Assembly: GCA_015501595.1 (NCBI GenBank)
Contig: JADNRX010000281.1
Span: forward strand, 1-64,000
DNA from: Hymenopellis radicata
Taxonomy: Eukaryota; Basidiomycota; Agaricomycetes; Agaricales; Physalacriaceae
Direction: 5' to 3'
DNA length: 64,000 nt
The notes under the pieces are model-generated. The model saw only the letters and a program-made list of their open reading frames with translations. It was not told the origin of the DNA and ran no database searches. Of the stretch, positions 34,717 through 46,176 are shown piece by piece; position 1 is the stretch's first letter; every line of letters begins with the position of its first letter. Position numbers and translations under genes: made by a program.

Positions 34717-35180
34717 AGTGTGGCCGAAATGACCGTTGTATTTATCTTTCTTCTGGGGGCGGATAATGATGAGAACTTTGCACATGTAAAAGACAGACTC
34801 GGCGATGAGTATATCTTCAAGAAGGTACGTTCTACATGACATCTTTGCAGCGGTGGTGGTGGTGATCCGGATCTTGAGGAGGGTGACGAGGCAGCGCTAA
34901 ATGCAAGAATCACAAATAAAATCAAGCTTGCTAAAGCGAAGGGAACCGCGGTGGGAAACCTTACGGACAAGAAGTATAGGCAGTGGAAGGTTAACGGATG
35001 ATTCGACCTCTTTTACGAGCGGTTAGTGCATTGACTACACGTTGACAATTCACTGATGGTCGTTCAGGTTTCACGCGTCTGCTCGTGTCTCGCGTGCCGT
35101 CGATTATCACTCAGCAACACCGATCTCTGACGATGATGGACCAGCACAGGCTGACGACGATTCTCAGGTATGCACACGCA
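34717..35180 (+). pseudogene. Coding-like fragment, unknown family
   Basis: Pieces in frame read DNDENFAHVKDRLGDEYIFK, then GGGGDPDLEEGDEAALNARI and TDKKYRQWKVNG before a stop, then FYERFHASARVSRAVDYHS after an intron. It may be a continuation or relic of an agaric-specific gene. No function can be given. Confidence 0.35.
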
Positions 35181-35867
35181 TGTCTTCAAATAGATGGTTT
35201 GGTTCTGTTGCCCACTTTATCCACGCATCTGCCATTGGGTTAATGGTCTCATTGGGGGTCGGCTGAGTATGGGTTTGTGAATAACCTCCGAGGCCATGTT
35301 GGCGATAGCTGATGGTAAAAAAAGGTAGTATGTTAGGTGCCTGTCAATCGGGGATTCGGGAAGTTCGCCTTCATTTGAGGAGATAGGGGGAGCCTCGCAT
35401 AACTGTATGCCAAGGCGCTGCGAAAAGAATGCGGTGACGATCGGTGCGTGTCAATTGTAGAAATCTGATGGGCCGTTCATACCTCGTTGAGGAGTGTAGT
35501 CGCCTCGGGGCAAATATTTTCTATAGGTGATCTTGACTCTCACTGAATCAAGATAGCCTATGAGCTGAGTGTACGGAAGGCTCAGACGTTCGAGATGGTA
35601 GTACATTTGGGCATACAATACAGCACATAAACTTCGGTCTTTATGTCGACGCGATGATAAGAGGCAATCAGCCGCGATACTCAGAGACCGATAGCACGGC
35701 CTGTGTCCTGTGGTCGCCCCAGGTGCGAAGGCCCATCCACAACCTTGAGGCTAAAACCGCTTTCAATGGAAGATACGTGATACATACACAAGAGATGTGA
35801 TAGATGTACTGTTATTCTAAGAAAGGATGAGTCCTTGAGTGGGAAACCAGCGGTACATTGGGCCAGG
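35181..35867. other. No gene seen
   Basis: All six frames are closed at short range; there is no repeat shared with the rest of the window. Confidence 0.4.
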
Positions 35868-35949
35868 CTACACTTGTCTACGCGAAATACAGCTAATCGT
35901 TTCTACCAATCCTTCAGTCACTGTAGCCTGAAAAGGTGATAAGAGACAC

Positions 35950-36478
35950 TTACACAATATGACGGAACCCTTCAACCGCGCAGCTGCTCGATGACCTCTT
36001 CGACAACAAGATTTTGAATAGGATTTCGAGGAAGGATTCCTTGCAGACGGGGCATTCAATGGGTAATGCATGAGAGGTTTCTTGCGCCCGATGTCTATCC
36101 AGCAGGCCTTGCACAAGGTGTGTCCACAACGCCACCTGGAAGAAGCATTTGAGCGAGGGAGGGCGAAAGAAGAAACTACAACGCACGTTTCTGGCTCAGA
36201 GAGTGTATCTTGACAATACGGGCACTCCAAGGCTTCTCGATGCGCGAAGGCGCGCTGTAGCTTGACGAGGCGGTTTCCAGATCCTGAAGTCGATCTAAGC
36301 TAGAGGGGAGTGTAATGAAAGAAACGGACAAGAAGGAAAAGCCTCCCGTTCATTTGCGCGGACAACATCCGGAGCTGTATGAAAAATGATGTCAGAAGGC
36401 AGTACTCGAACAGTAAAGGATGGAAGCAGACGGAGCGGTGACGCAGAGAGTTTGTGTTGCGGGAGAACGTCGGGGCAT
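35950..36478 (-). pseudogene. RING-finger family copy 2, frameshifted
   Basis: The ATG at 36478 opens MPRRSPATQTL, the equivalent of the start in copy 1. The RING reads LECPYCQDTL, an intron, RWRCGHTLCKACW, but the last Cys pair (IECPVCKESF) is in another frame, so one indel near 36055 breaks the domain. It is closest in layout to the copies at 24.2 and 60.7 kb, and its 5' region is shared with a fragment at 52.3-52.5 kb. Confidence 0.6.
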
Positions 36479-37253
36479 TGGGCGATGAAAGGTTGAAATT
36501 GGGCGATGATGGGTCTATGAAAGAGTATACGCGTCGGACCATTGGCTTTAAAGGGTACAGACACGAGGCGAGTTCCTTTGTTGTCCAGGCTGAAAGACAA
36601 GAATGAGGTGAGTGATCGCCAATCAAGTCACCTACTGCGCCCGTTCACATTCCAGTCATATTCTCTGCTGACATTGGTAGTGGGGAGGAGGAGCTGAATA
36701 TAGGAAAGCTTACCAGCAGTCACCTATTACGCAGGACTGGTTGTAAATCGCGCTGAATACACGTCCATGTCATTGTGAAAATAAGGCTCGATACATGCCG
36801 CATATGCAGCCCGTCATCGCCGATGAATTTTTGTCGCCTAGGATGCCAACCAGCAAACCTACTTGGAAGCAGAAAGGCAAGAAGGAAAACCGTGGAAGTC
36901 AGTTGCCTTCCCGATCAGTACCCATCCTAATCGGGTTGGCCGAGCTCCTCTTGGACCATTGCTGCACCAATTGAGCTATGATAGACCAGGATCTCTCCAA
37001 ACGTTGTAGAAAATACCTCGAGTTCTTGGCCTTCATCTTGCGTTTATCGTTGGTTTTATTTAGTTTGCCTCTGGGGAACGGGTGAACAAGCTACAGAATG
37101 ATTATTGGGGAAGCTTATGTGACTCAGTGGTAACTGTCTCTGACGCTATCCTATGATGAATGATGATTGGCAGTTTGAACCCAGTGTTTGTCCAATCAGT
37201 CAAGTTTTTTGAATTTGCTTGAACAGTTTGCAGCACTCCCTCAAACTTCAGAC
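36479..37253. other. Duplicated non-coding stretch
   Basis: Positions 36480-36905 match 52010-52470 in inverted order (including a block around AACCAGCAAACCTACTTGGA), and 37005-37120 match 45365-45480 in direct order. No gene is seen. Confidence 0.5.
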
Positions 37254-37589
37254 TAGGGTGGTGCAGTAAATCTCCCGGGGGTGTTAGTAACGGTATTGAT
37301 ACCGAGGCCATGGTTTTGAAACCGTTACTGACGGTTTCGATACCGGCACGTGTCTAAACACGTGATGTGGCGCCGCGCGACCGTGCGACGCGACGCCCCC
37401 ACCCCGCCTTTGTCCTGCTGCTCTCAGCTTCTCCCTGCGCCAGCGTGCCGGCACGTGAATGATCACGTGCTGGTATCGAAAACCTACCTCCCAACCCCCC
37501 CCCCCAGGGTTTCAATACCTTATCAATACTGTTAATAACCACAGTAAACCCGAGGTGTATCAAAACCTAGGGTTTACTGCACCACCCTA
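37254..37589. mobile_element. hAT-type MITE 3 (336 bp)
   Basis: Perfect 17-bp inverted repeats (TAGGGTGGTGCAGTAAA) are flanked by the direct repeat ACTTCAGAC (37245-37253 and 37590-37598). The interior consists of GGTATCGATACC- and GGTTTCGATACC-like palindromes plus CACGTG words. It has no coding content. Confidence 0.9.
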
Positions 37590-38549
37590 ACTTCAGACTT
37601 GTCACTGTCATCCATGACTATTCCCAAAACGGTCTTGAAATCAACTGCCTAGATAACAAGTCTGAATATATAGTGTGCTAAGGGATTTATGGCAGTGGCG
37701 CTATAAACCTATCTTACATCTCCACAGTATGCTGTTTGATGGCTCCATTCACCATCTCATGTTCATGCACCATGCACACTCTCAAAACCAAACAGCTTGT
37801 CATCAGTGCTCTGACGGAAGTCTACCCCACAGACTCCAAGTTGACTGACACCATAGAATCCTTCGAATCTCAGACTGACCCTTATCACATCGGAACCAGT
37901 TCTTGTTAAAAATCCACCACTATTCTCACAAGACCCATAATTATACCGCACCCTTGTATATCCGTGCTACCTCAGAGACTTTGTAAATAGGATTAGAGCC
38001 GCACAGTACCGCAACAGTTGAATCTTGACCATCCTCATACATGATGCCTGAAAGCACATTGGTTGAGGGCACTGCGCTTGATCTTGATGGCCTTGAACTC
38101 AGACTTCTGACTAAACCAATGTCTCGACAGCAGTACCTAACTCGCAAACTATGGTCTCTCCCGACTAACATTCAAACAGCTCGGCAAGGTGATCGGTCGG
38201 GAGCTTGCCAGCATCGCCCGTATTGACGACCACCTATGTTGTTAGAACTCAAAGTTAGCATGACAAGAGGCTGCCAAAAGATGGTCACCCACCTTCTTAA
38301 AGAATGACACATCAAGTACGCGAATGAAGGGCGCGGCGTCTGTCTATCAGCCGCTCTCCGCGCACCGAGCCGCCGACTCCCCACCCAAGGCCATCCGTCT
38401 CGACAGTCAGACAGACGTCCACAACAAGACCCGCTCCCCCACCTACGCGGAAGCTGTTAAGCTGCCTAAGGTCGTATATAATATGCAGTCCTTCATCTTC
38501 CCCAAGAAAACCGGTGCAGCCTCCAATGCGAACCAAGCCAGCGCCCATC
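37590..38549. other. Low-information stretch
   Basis: Only short frames are present. A rightward frame (38324-38902) runs antisense to the fatty acid synthase relic and is judged a shadow. No other feature is supported. Confidence 0.4.
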
Positions 38550-39580
38550 AGCGCCTCATCGACACTCCGGATCCAGATCCAGCGGGCAGTGGCAGGAATG
38601 CCTTCACGAAAGTGGCCAGTTCGTCGAGAGAGGAGTATGACTGGATAATGGATGGCTCGCTAACGCTGCCGTTGACCCTCGGAGAAGCGCTCCACGACAC
38701 GACACCAGTAAGGTTTCGCAGGCGGCTTGAGGGATACGTGTCGAATGCCAGCAAAGCAAAAGCCGTCATGATCTCGACAGCTTTCTCGGTCGATGGGATA
38801 CCTGCGGCAACACAGAAACCGTCGATGGGGAGATCCTCGCGGCGCATCCCTTGCCAGAGCGGAAGCTGGAAGCTGAACTGGCGCGGATGCACAGCGCGTT
38901 GAGTGTGAGACCGACACCAGCACGAATCTTGGACTGGATCTCGGCGACTTTGGCTCGAAAGCAGAGCAGTGGCGTTGTAGTGGCCTCCACAGCATTGCGG
39001 TTTATGGGAGCCTTGCCAAGAAGGCGAGAGAAAGGCGTGTGGAGACGAATGGCACCATCACTGAATAAAGTCGTAAATGCTTCTCCCAAGCCTTCAATTG
39101 CAATGAGCTTACCTGGTCTTGACCAACGCAGGCGCAAAGTCCTTGCCTTCGTACTTGACTTGGGTCGAGCTGTAAAGCCACCCTTCGCGCGGTCACCGAC
39201 CACGAGCCCCTGCCTTCAAAGTCGCGAGCATTGAAGGGACCAATACTACCGAGTCCGCCGACATGAGTTGCGGGTCGATAGCCTTGGTGTGCAGTGAAAA
39301 TTTGGTCACACAGAGAGCCTGTAACCGAAGCGTCGAGAGATCGCGAATCGGAACCTAAAATCGCTGAGATAGACAAGGGAAAATGAAATGAATTTACATA
39401 CCGTCCTCGACAACAACAAAAAAACGAACAGGCTTCCTCTGAGAGAAACTCTGGTCGGTGCCGCTGGGAGCACGACCTTGCGGAGGTTGGTAACGAGACC
39501 ATAGAGCGCGCGAGAAGGTCCGGTGATAACGAACGCGCGAGGGTCGTTGTTGAGGGAAACGAACAACTTGGGAGTTATGA
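38550..39580 (-). pseudogene. Relic of fatty acid synthase subunit beta
   Basis: The leftward reading gives landmarks of the fungal type I FAS beta chain in order. First come FVSLNNDPRAFVITGP, SRALYGLVTNLRKV, APSGTDQS and FSQRKPV (malonyl/acetyl transferase region). Then ATHVGGLGSIGPFNARDFEG, LHTPFSRLLGKAPI, LCFRAKVAEIQSKI, AGVGLTLNAL, RQFSFQLPLWQ and LPIDGFCVAAGIPSTEKAVE (enoyl reductase region). The full protein has about 2,000 residues; under a fifth is present. At least three frame changes and internal deletions make it non-functional. An intron-like GTATGT..TTTTAG remains at about 39400-39350, so it derives from genomic DNA. It is a captured or duplicated fragment, not the resident gene. 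Confidence 0.85.
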
Positions 39581-39928
39581 GCAGAGGGAGGGCCGGCTGG
39601 AATATCGGCGACTTTTAAGCCAATGATGAAAGAGGTGGCGACAGTGAGACTTGAACAGCGTTGGAAAATTCCGAATTAAAGAAGCAAACCAGGACATACA
39701 TTGATACAAATGGACCAAAAACTCTTGGCCGCAAAGGTAACCCAACTGCTGGCGACATGAGGTACGGAGCACACCTTTTCTCATCCCCTTGGACGTGAAA
39801 TCACCACCTCAACTAGGCAAGCCACGTTTCACCATGGCGTAAGCAGCCGGCAGAGAGATCATCTCAATGGCGCTTTGCTTCGCAGAAGAGCAACCCCAGA
39901 CCATCAGGGACAGGGAAGGAGCCTGCGC

Positions 39929-40148
39929 GTACATTGACTGCGCTCCCGCAGAACACAGAGTGTAGCCGCGACATCGACTCCAGACAGTCGCAAGGGAGGT
40001 AAACCCTATTGACTACGGGGCCTAGATGAGCATCGCCATGTACATCGATTTCGCTCCCGCAGAACACAGAGTGTGTAGCCGCGACATGGACTCCAGACAG
40101 TCGCAAGGGAGGTAAACCCTATTGACTACGGGCCTAGATGAGCATCCG
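39929..40148. repeat. Tandem duplication, 2 x about 110 bp
   Basis: The units 39929-40038 and 40039-40148 are nearly identical (CGCTCCCGCAGAACACAGAG, then CCAGACAGTCGCAAGGGAGG), differing by a few bases and a TG insertion. They are non-coding. Confidence 0.85.
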
Positions 40149-40309
40149 GTTTATCCGTGAAAGTTAGCTTCGCAGAAGAGCCACCCCAGAGGAGGACAAG
40201 AAAGCCGACGCTGCGTGTACATCGACGTCGGCGTCAAGAAACAGTATTCGGACTCCGTCCACGTTCGCTTATCTCATCAACCTGTCCCCGGCCCATCCGG
40301 CCCGTCACT

Positions 40310-40985
40310 CAATCAGCTTGTCCGAGCCACTCGGACGACCCATTTCGGGCCGCTGTATGACGGGCAAGGAAATATTTTCTCACGTTTCTGCCCTTGCTTC
40401 TTACCATCATGTCCAAGGTCTGCACAGGCGCGATAAAGGTGAGCGCCTTCGATTTTCGGTATAGCATTTCCCACCAGGCTTGCAGGTTCTCTACCGTGAA
40501 TGGCCGCCACTTCGCAGGAAACGACGGGCTTGGACAACACTGAAAACATTTGGCTACCAGCCGAAATCTCTCCCCAACGACTGGTCCCCTAAATCTCTCA
40601 CAATTTCAAGGTGCGTCTTTTCGAGAGTCAATTCAGTCTTCGTTGACTTGATTATCTCTAGATCGATCTGCCCCAGTGGTGGCCCATCACGTCGTTCACC
40701 GCAAGCGTACAATGAATTATCTAGGTCGTCTTAGGCTACGTATTACCCGCCTCTACCGCTTTATCTGTATCATACACTCCATTGACAATTTGAGCGACTT
40801 TCGTCACATGTTTGTATTCCTCCAAGCACAACGCTGTCTTTGCGTAGGTAAAGAAGGCGCGAATATTGGTTTCATTGATGGTTTCGGACTTGATCGAGTT
40901 AGGAGCGTAGAGGACAGGCCAGGGAATGCTCATGACGGCGACAGGATGAGCTTTCGAGCATTCTCTGTAGCGAAACTCCGACTTA
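40310..40985 (-). repeat. Copy of the 19.1-19.9 kb unit (R3 plus J-like 3' end)
   Basis: It is nearly identical to 19140-19930, with an internal deletion of about 95 bp that removes the HPDKW core and a shorter one in R3. Similarity ends at about 40985, where unrelated sequence begins. The minus strand still reads AFFTYAKTAL and QIVNGVYDTDK. It is a truncated copy, not a gene. Confidence 0.8.
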
Positions 40986-41329
40986 ACTATCCAACCTTTA
41001 CCTCTGCATCATCTGTCCCCGCTTGGGCGCTAGATGTGCGAACAGCGCGGGGGATCAGTCGACGACGATGGGTGCGTCTGCCCATATGTACTAACGACTG
41101 TGCTCCCAGTTCAATTTGTCGACGCCGAGTCCTAGTTACCCCCGTCCGCCGCCATTCAGCGTCCACGTGGTACTCGTGTTCACGGACTTGCCCGTCGCCC
41201 AGGACGCTGTGGCAGTACTCGTCGGATAGTCGTTCAGAGTAGGAAAAGAGTCAATTTGCTCATCCCACGTGTCCGGACTGTTCAACAACATGGGGGTTCG
41301 ACGTTCAAATACGGCGACCGGCTTGAACT

Positions 41330-41790
41330 TTGACTCGTCTTCAATGGCCACGGTTAATCCTGGAGAAACGCTACGCGAGTTCTTCTTTTCCTTGTCTTCC
41401 GGCGCATTTCCTTTCAGTGTTACTCGGGCGTCCCGGTTCGGGCTGCAGAGAATATCGCGTCTTTCACTGTCAGGGGGATGTTCGTTTTGATTCCCTCAGT
41501 CACCCCGATGTCGATAAACACCATCGTGGCGACGTGATTTACTGCCCGGAGGACGATGTTCATTTTCCCACCTTGAGCGTCGAGCAGACAATTAGCTTTG
41601 CCGCCAAGCCCCGGGCGCCTCATCTTCGTCCGGGCTACCGCAGACCTGACCCCGATCGCGATCTTTTCTCAAACGATCGCGTAAGACCCTCGTCGGCGGT
41701 GCTGCGATTCGCGGACTCAGGCCTCCGGTGCAGAAAAGAAACGAGGCTCCATTGATCATGGGCTGGCGATTACGAAAAGGCTTTGAAGGA
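41330..41790 (+). pseudogene. Relic of a PDR-type ABC transporter
   Basis: The rightward reading shows LLGRPGSGC (Walker A), GDVRFDSLSHPDVDKHHRG, DVIYCPEDDVHFPTLSVEQT and ISFAAKPRAPHLR. A degraded signature region follows about 100 nt later in another frame. These are hallmarks of the first nucleotide-binding domain of fungal pleiotropic drug resistance transporters, which have about 1,450 residues. Only a small part is present, with at least two frame breaks. It runs directly into repeat R4. Confidence 0.8.
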
Positions 41791-42960
41791 AACGGCAACG
41801 GCTGCGGATGTGTTCCCTGACAGCGTTTGCCTTACAGTGTACACCATTTCTGTCGCCGATGGTGACTTCCGAGATTTAGAATCAATCATGATTGGACACT
41901 CAGGTTAGCATGACATTCCTGTTTGTGTTTCTGTGGGGAACTCAAAGGTTTGATACAGTTAACTGAAGGCACGCCGGAGTAAAGAGAAGACAAAGGGTCA
42001 TTATACGTGTTATAAAAGGTGAACCTCAGCCTCAGTTCCTCACAGCCGCCTCAGTTCCTCAAAGCCACCCATCGCGCCACCAAATATTTGTTTAAACCAT
42101 GTCCCTTTTCTTTGCCGTGATTTTCGGGGACCTCGCAGTAGTTAGGGTCACTGCGGACATCTTTATTGCCATCCCACTCTCCGAACACGCTACGGTTCGT
42201 CTCACATTGTCGTGCTTGTAGTCAGAATCATTGACATTCTTATAGGATTCAAGCGCCGTCGAACGTTACATGTATAATATAGCCACTTCAGACCCGCGGC
42301 CGCTTCTCGTCGCGTTTAGGAGCAACGGCCTCACGTTCAGTGCAAGACTGATTACTGCCCAAGAACATCTTCCGGCGCTCACTCCATACATTACCGACAT
42401 GGACTATGTATCCCATGTCGTAGACATCGAAGACGCGGAGGGTTACAAAGCCCAAATCACGTTCATTATCTTTTGCAGTGTATGCGGGATGATTGTGGGG
42501 GGGTGTGGAGCTCTGCTTCTCAAGGTTTGTCTTCTGTCCAATACCTGCGGGGAGACTTGTTGACTTCGTCATCTCTTGAAGTCGCTAGCTACATCTGCTG
42601 TCGCTGTGTAATAATTGCGTTGTGATGATCATGCTGTTGTTGAATATCCATAACATGCATCAGAGCGGCTGGAACATGCATTTACGCTCCATCCCGCCAT
42701 GTATCCTCTTCCCATGCACCACGCATCGCAACCCCGGACATCGCTCATCGTCGCCGCCACATTCATGCCTCTTGATAGGCCGTACCATCCATCGCAAGCG
42801 ACAGGCTCATCTTGGAGCCATAGCAAGAAGTAAGACATGAGTAGATGATCGGGCTGTTCGAACCCCATGGCCGTTGGACTACCAAAGTTTTTGAATTTCT
42901 TCTCGAACATAAGTTGCTCTCCTCATCGATTCGGAATAAGTGTACTGCCCTGGAATGACG
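41775..42960 (+). repeat. Duplicated block R4, copy 1
   Basis: This 1.2-kb block occurs again in inverted orientation at 57525-58665. It contains a 97-codon frame (42270-42563) preserved in both copies (MYNIATSDPRPLLVAFRSNG and onward, with a hydrophobic stretch near its end), so that frame may belong to a real but small gene. Small indels separate the copies. Confidence 0.85.
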
Positions 42961-43323
42961 CGTATGAGGAACATGGGTAACGTGCGTAAATTGAAACAGG
43001 TTTTCATACGTGCCCACGTGACTGAAACACGATTAATGATTTCGGAGTCTGGTCGATACCCACCGAGCTAATGCCGCCTTAATCATGCATTCATAATACA
43101 CCATTATATATACAGGTTGGTGTTGAACAGTGTGCCTTATGAGGGGGTCTGGAATTGTGCTAGGGTCAGATGTGTGTGCGCGACCGGCTAAAGTCTAGAG
43201 GCCTCATATACAGAAATCCTACAGTACAGATCCTCCCCCATCCAAAGCGCAAATAGCAATGTCTAATCCCTCGTCCTTCATCTCATGCAAAGCAACGATG
43301 GAAGCATAGCTAAGATTGGGAAA
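42961..43323. other. No gene seen
   Basis: This is a short spacer upstream of the 3' end of the F-box gene, with no repeats or motifs recognised. Confidence 0.4.
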
Positions 43324-44910
43324 TCATGCCACACGAGAAGCTGCCCACCGGAACCACGCCCGCCGCACAGTGCTCTTCCGAGAATGCAGCATGTTGACCA
43401 GATCCGGGCCAACAAATCTCCAATCTGCCCAATAGATCCAAGAAACGAAATCAAAGCTCTCAAGGTCGGGGACGAGTCGATGCCGCTCTCCCTCGACCAC
43501 CTCCAACAGGCTCTTCATCAGTTCAGCGAGCACATGCTCAATGCGCCAGAATTGATGAGCCATGGCGTCCGAGTCGGTATAGAACCCGATGCCCAGATCC
43601 GTCAAGCATGGGACGAGTTTAAGGATATCAGCGAGGGGCTCTCCAGACAATGCTGAATCGCGAAAATAAAGTCTGGTAAGAGAACACTGCGATATGTCGA
43701 GGAAAGGGGTAATGAAAGGAAGACATGACAAGTGGCTTATGTCTCCAATGTCAAGGGATAAAAGCGCCGGAAGCGACAGATAGGCCAAAAGAGTAGGGTC
43801 GTTAATAGTGAGGTGTGTAAGGGAGGTGTTCGAGATGGAAGGTTCCACCGTCTCGACTTGAAGATCGTCATCATCCATGGGTCCAACAAGATTGGCCTCC
43901 ATATAAACAAGATCCACACAGCGTCTGATGACGAAGAGGGGAGGGATAGGGCAGGGAAAATACACGCTGAACTCCGAGGTGAAGGACGTCAACAGTACGT
44001 AGTTGAGGCGCAGGAGCGCGTTTTCGACTGAGACTTGCCTCAGCTTTGGGGCCACCGCAAATGCACTAATGAGGGGAGCGTCGTCCTCTCGCCAAGCTTC
44101 CACGAGGGACTTTGGGTCACACCCTACAAATGACAAGTGCCTGAGCTCCGGCACCTTCCCTTGTACGCCTTCCAAATACATTCCTAGTTCACTAGGAACC
44201 TCCAACGATACATATGCCCAGCGTACCGAGTGGGACATTAGCACGTCCAACAAACTATGGATGCGGCTTCGATTTCCAACACAGTCATTGAACTGTATCT
44301 CGACATGCAAGTCCAGTTTGTAGGATCCACTGTAAAGCAGGGCGGTTTGAAGAATCGCGATCGGGTTTTTATATCTGACGAAAGTCGGACAACGGTGACC
44401 AAAACCTCCACCTCGGATACAACCGCATCCGCCGGACGTGATTCGGAAGGTCGTCCAAAGATGAGGGTATCGTGACGCAGAGCGCCAACTGCTACAGACG
44501 CGACTGGCAGCCCAAGCACCTTGTGTAGCATCGAGAACCATAAAGCCAGCATCAGGAATGAGCCTGAGAAAGATTTCCTGTAGGACCTCCTTCGGAAAAA
44601 ATCTAATAGTAGAAAGTGCGCCTGAAACCTGCCGCGAACGATTCTGCAACACGGCGCGGTCGTCCTCCAACTGTTCGAGTGCATGAGTCTTTTCGCAATC
44701 TGGGGATGATAGCAGCAAAGCGATTTCATCGTCGAGACGCGTGAGGCGCGTGGAGAACAGAGCATGGAGTTCGTGCAAAAGCTGGATTTCCACGTCGGAT
44801 GGAGGGTCGTTAGAGGAAAGCAGGTGTTCTAGAGTAGAAGGGACCGTAGGAAGTGCATTTAGACTGACTTGGAGCGCCCCGGGACGCATACCCGTCGCCT
44901 GGCGTCCCAT
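43324..44910 (-). CDS. F-box-like protein, 528 aa, intact
   Basis: A single uninterrupted frame runs from the ATG at 44910. The N-terminal part (residues about 25-95) is a coiled coil (ELHALFSTRLTRLDDEIALL). An F-box-like segment follows from about residue 103 (FFPKEVLQEIFLRLIP, then WAASRVCSSWRSASRYPHLW), and the C-terminal 350 residues show irregular leucine-rich repeats (LRHLSFVGCDP, LTHLTINDP, LLSLDIGD, SLTRLYFRDS). F-box proteins of this layout are greatly expanded in agarics and are thought to bring substrates to SCF ubiquitin ligases. Length and layout are typical. It is the best-preserved ordinary gene in the window. Its substrate cannot be told from sequence. Confidence 0.9.
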   Translation of the reverse strand: MGRQATGMRPGALQVSLNALPTVPSTLEHLLSSNDPPSDVEIQLLHELHALFSTRLTRLDDEIALLLSSPDCEKTHALEQLEDDRAVLQNRSRQVSGALSTIRFFPKEVLQEIFLRLIPDAGFMVLDATQGAWAASRVCSSWRSASRYPHLWTTFRITSGGCGCIRGGGFGHRCPTFVRYKNPIAILQTALLYSGSYKLDLHVEIQFNDCVGNRSRIHSLLDVLMSHSVRWAYVSLEVPSELGMYLEGVQGKVPELRHLSFVGCDPKSLVEAWREDDAPLISAFAVAPKLRQVSVENALLRLNYVLLTSFTSEFSVYFPCPIPPLFVIRRCVDLVYMEANLVGPMDDDDLQVETVEPSISNTSLTHLTINDPTLLAYLSLPALLSLDIGDISHLSCLPFITPFLDISQCSLTRLYFRDSALSGEPLADILKLVPCLTDLGIGFYTDSDAMAHQFWRIEHVLAELMKSLLEVVEGERHRLVPDLESFDFVSWIYWADWRFVGPDLVNMLHSRKSTVRRAWFRWAASRVA

Positions 44911-46176
44911 CTGATCATGAGCATTGACAAAGTCAGGAAATCATCGCTGTGAATAAGGCGGAGAGGTCTTACCATGAGTCTTTGTATGACGGAGGATATC
45001 GTGGTAATTGAATTGTGTTGCGATCTAGTGTCCATGTCAGTCAGTCAGAAATGCGTTGAAAATACATGAGACGTACAAGGCGATGTTGAGATTGAGCAGA
45101 AACAAGGAGGATAACAATTATGATAGTGAGATCCCACTCTTATAGACATCGCAGACGCCAAATCATAACAAACAGAGCGATCCATTGTTCAAATGACAAA
45201 TATACCATCTTCAGAAAAGGTAACTGCAAGCCCATTTCGAACCTGCGCGGTCCACAAAGGGTTGGACCGTCCTCAAACAAAGTGATGTACACCGGTACTT
45301 GGCATTTGAAGGTCAGCCTGGTAGGTACAAAAACGACAACAGCCATAATGGCTGCCTGTTACATCCTTACCTCGAGTCCTTGGCCTTCATCTTGCGTTTA
45401 TCATTAGTTTTATTGAGTTAGTAGGGGCTCTGATCATGAGGAACGGGTGAACGAGCTACAGGATGAGCATTACGGAAGCCTACGCGGCTCATGATCAGTG
45501 GTCAACCCTAACGCTGATGTGATAGGTCGAATCCCACGGCTCTCATTCCCGCTACGCTAGATCTTATTGCTACGCTAGACACTACAAGTTAAACCATTAA
45601 TCGTTATCGGACTTCGTGTTCATGTAATCGCATTCCATTTTATGACCGTTGACCGTCCATGCTTCTTTAGAACGTCCATACGTGCAGATCCCAATAGCCG
45701 CTACAGATTAGTTCGCACGCCCTCGGGTCAGGCACTGGCAAAAAATGTCAATCCTCGTACTACAAAGAGGGGGACACTTACTTCTGGATTTCACATCGCA
45801 GTTCGAACAGACTTGGCTTCGTTGACACTGTAATGCGCAGGGTATATTCCTTGCCGCTCATCAGACTATTGCCGATGTATCGCAACACCTATAGCTTTGG
45901 ACACAACTCGGTGAGGGCCCGTCACACGCCTTGATGCCAAACGACAACGGTTGGGCGGTTCAACAGTGTGTAGACACGAGAACGACACGAGACAGCGATG
46001 CTCCCTAGTAGTAGGATGTCGTAGAAGTTTTGCGTACCACGTTCTTCTGCACGTATGTCTTAAATGCAAGGTCGCCACTCACTTTCACGTCACGTAGCGA
46101 GGGGCACTAGTTTCTAGCAGGCTCAGTAAACACCGCTTCCATTAAAGCTTACACAAGTACTCTAATATTCTCATAG
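44911..46176. other. Spacer, no gene seen
   Basis: It contains the F-box promoter region, an approximate copy of 37005-37120 (45365-45480), and otherwise only short frames. Confidence 0.4.
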
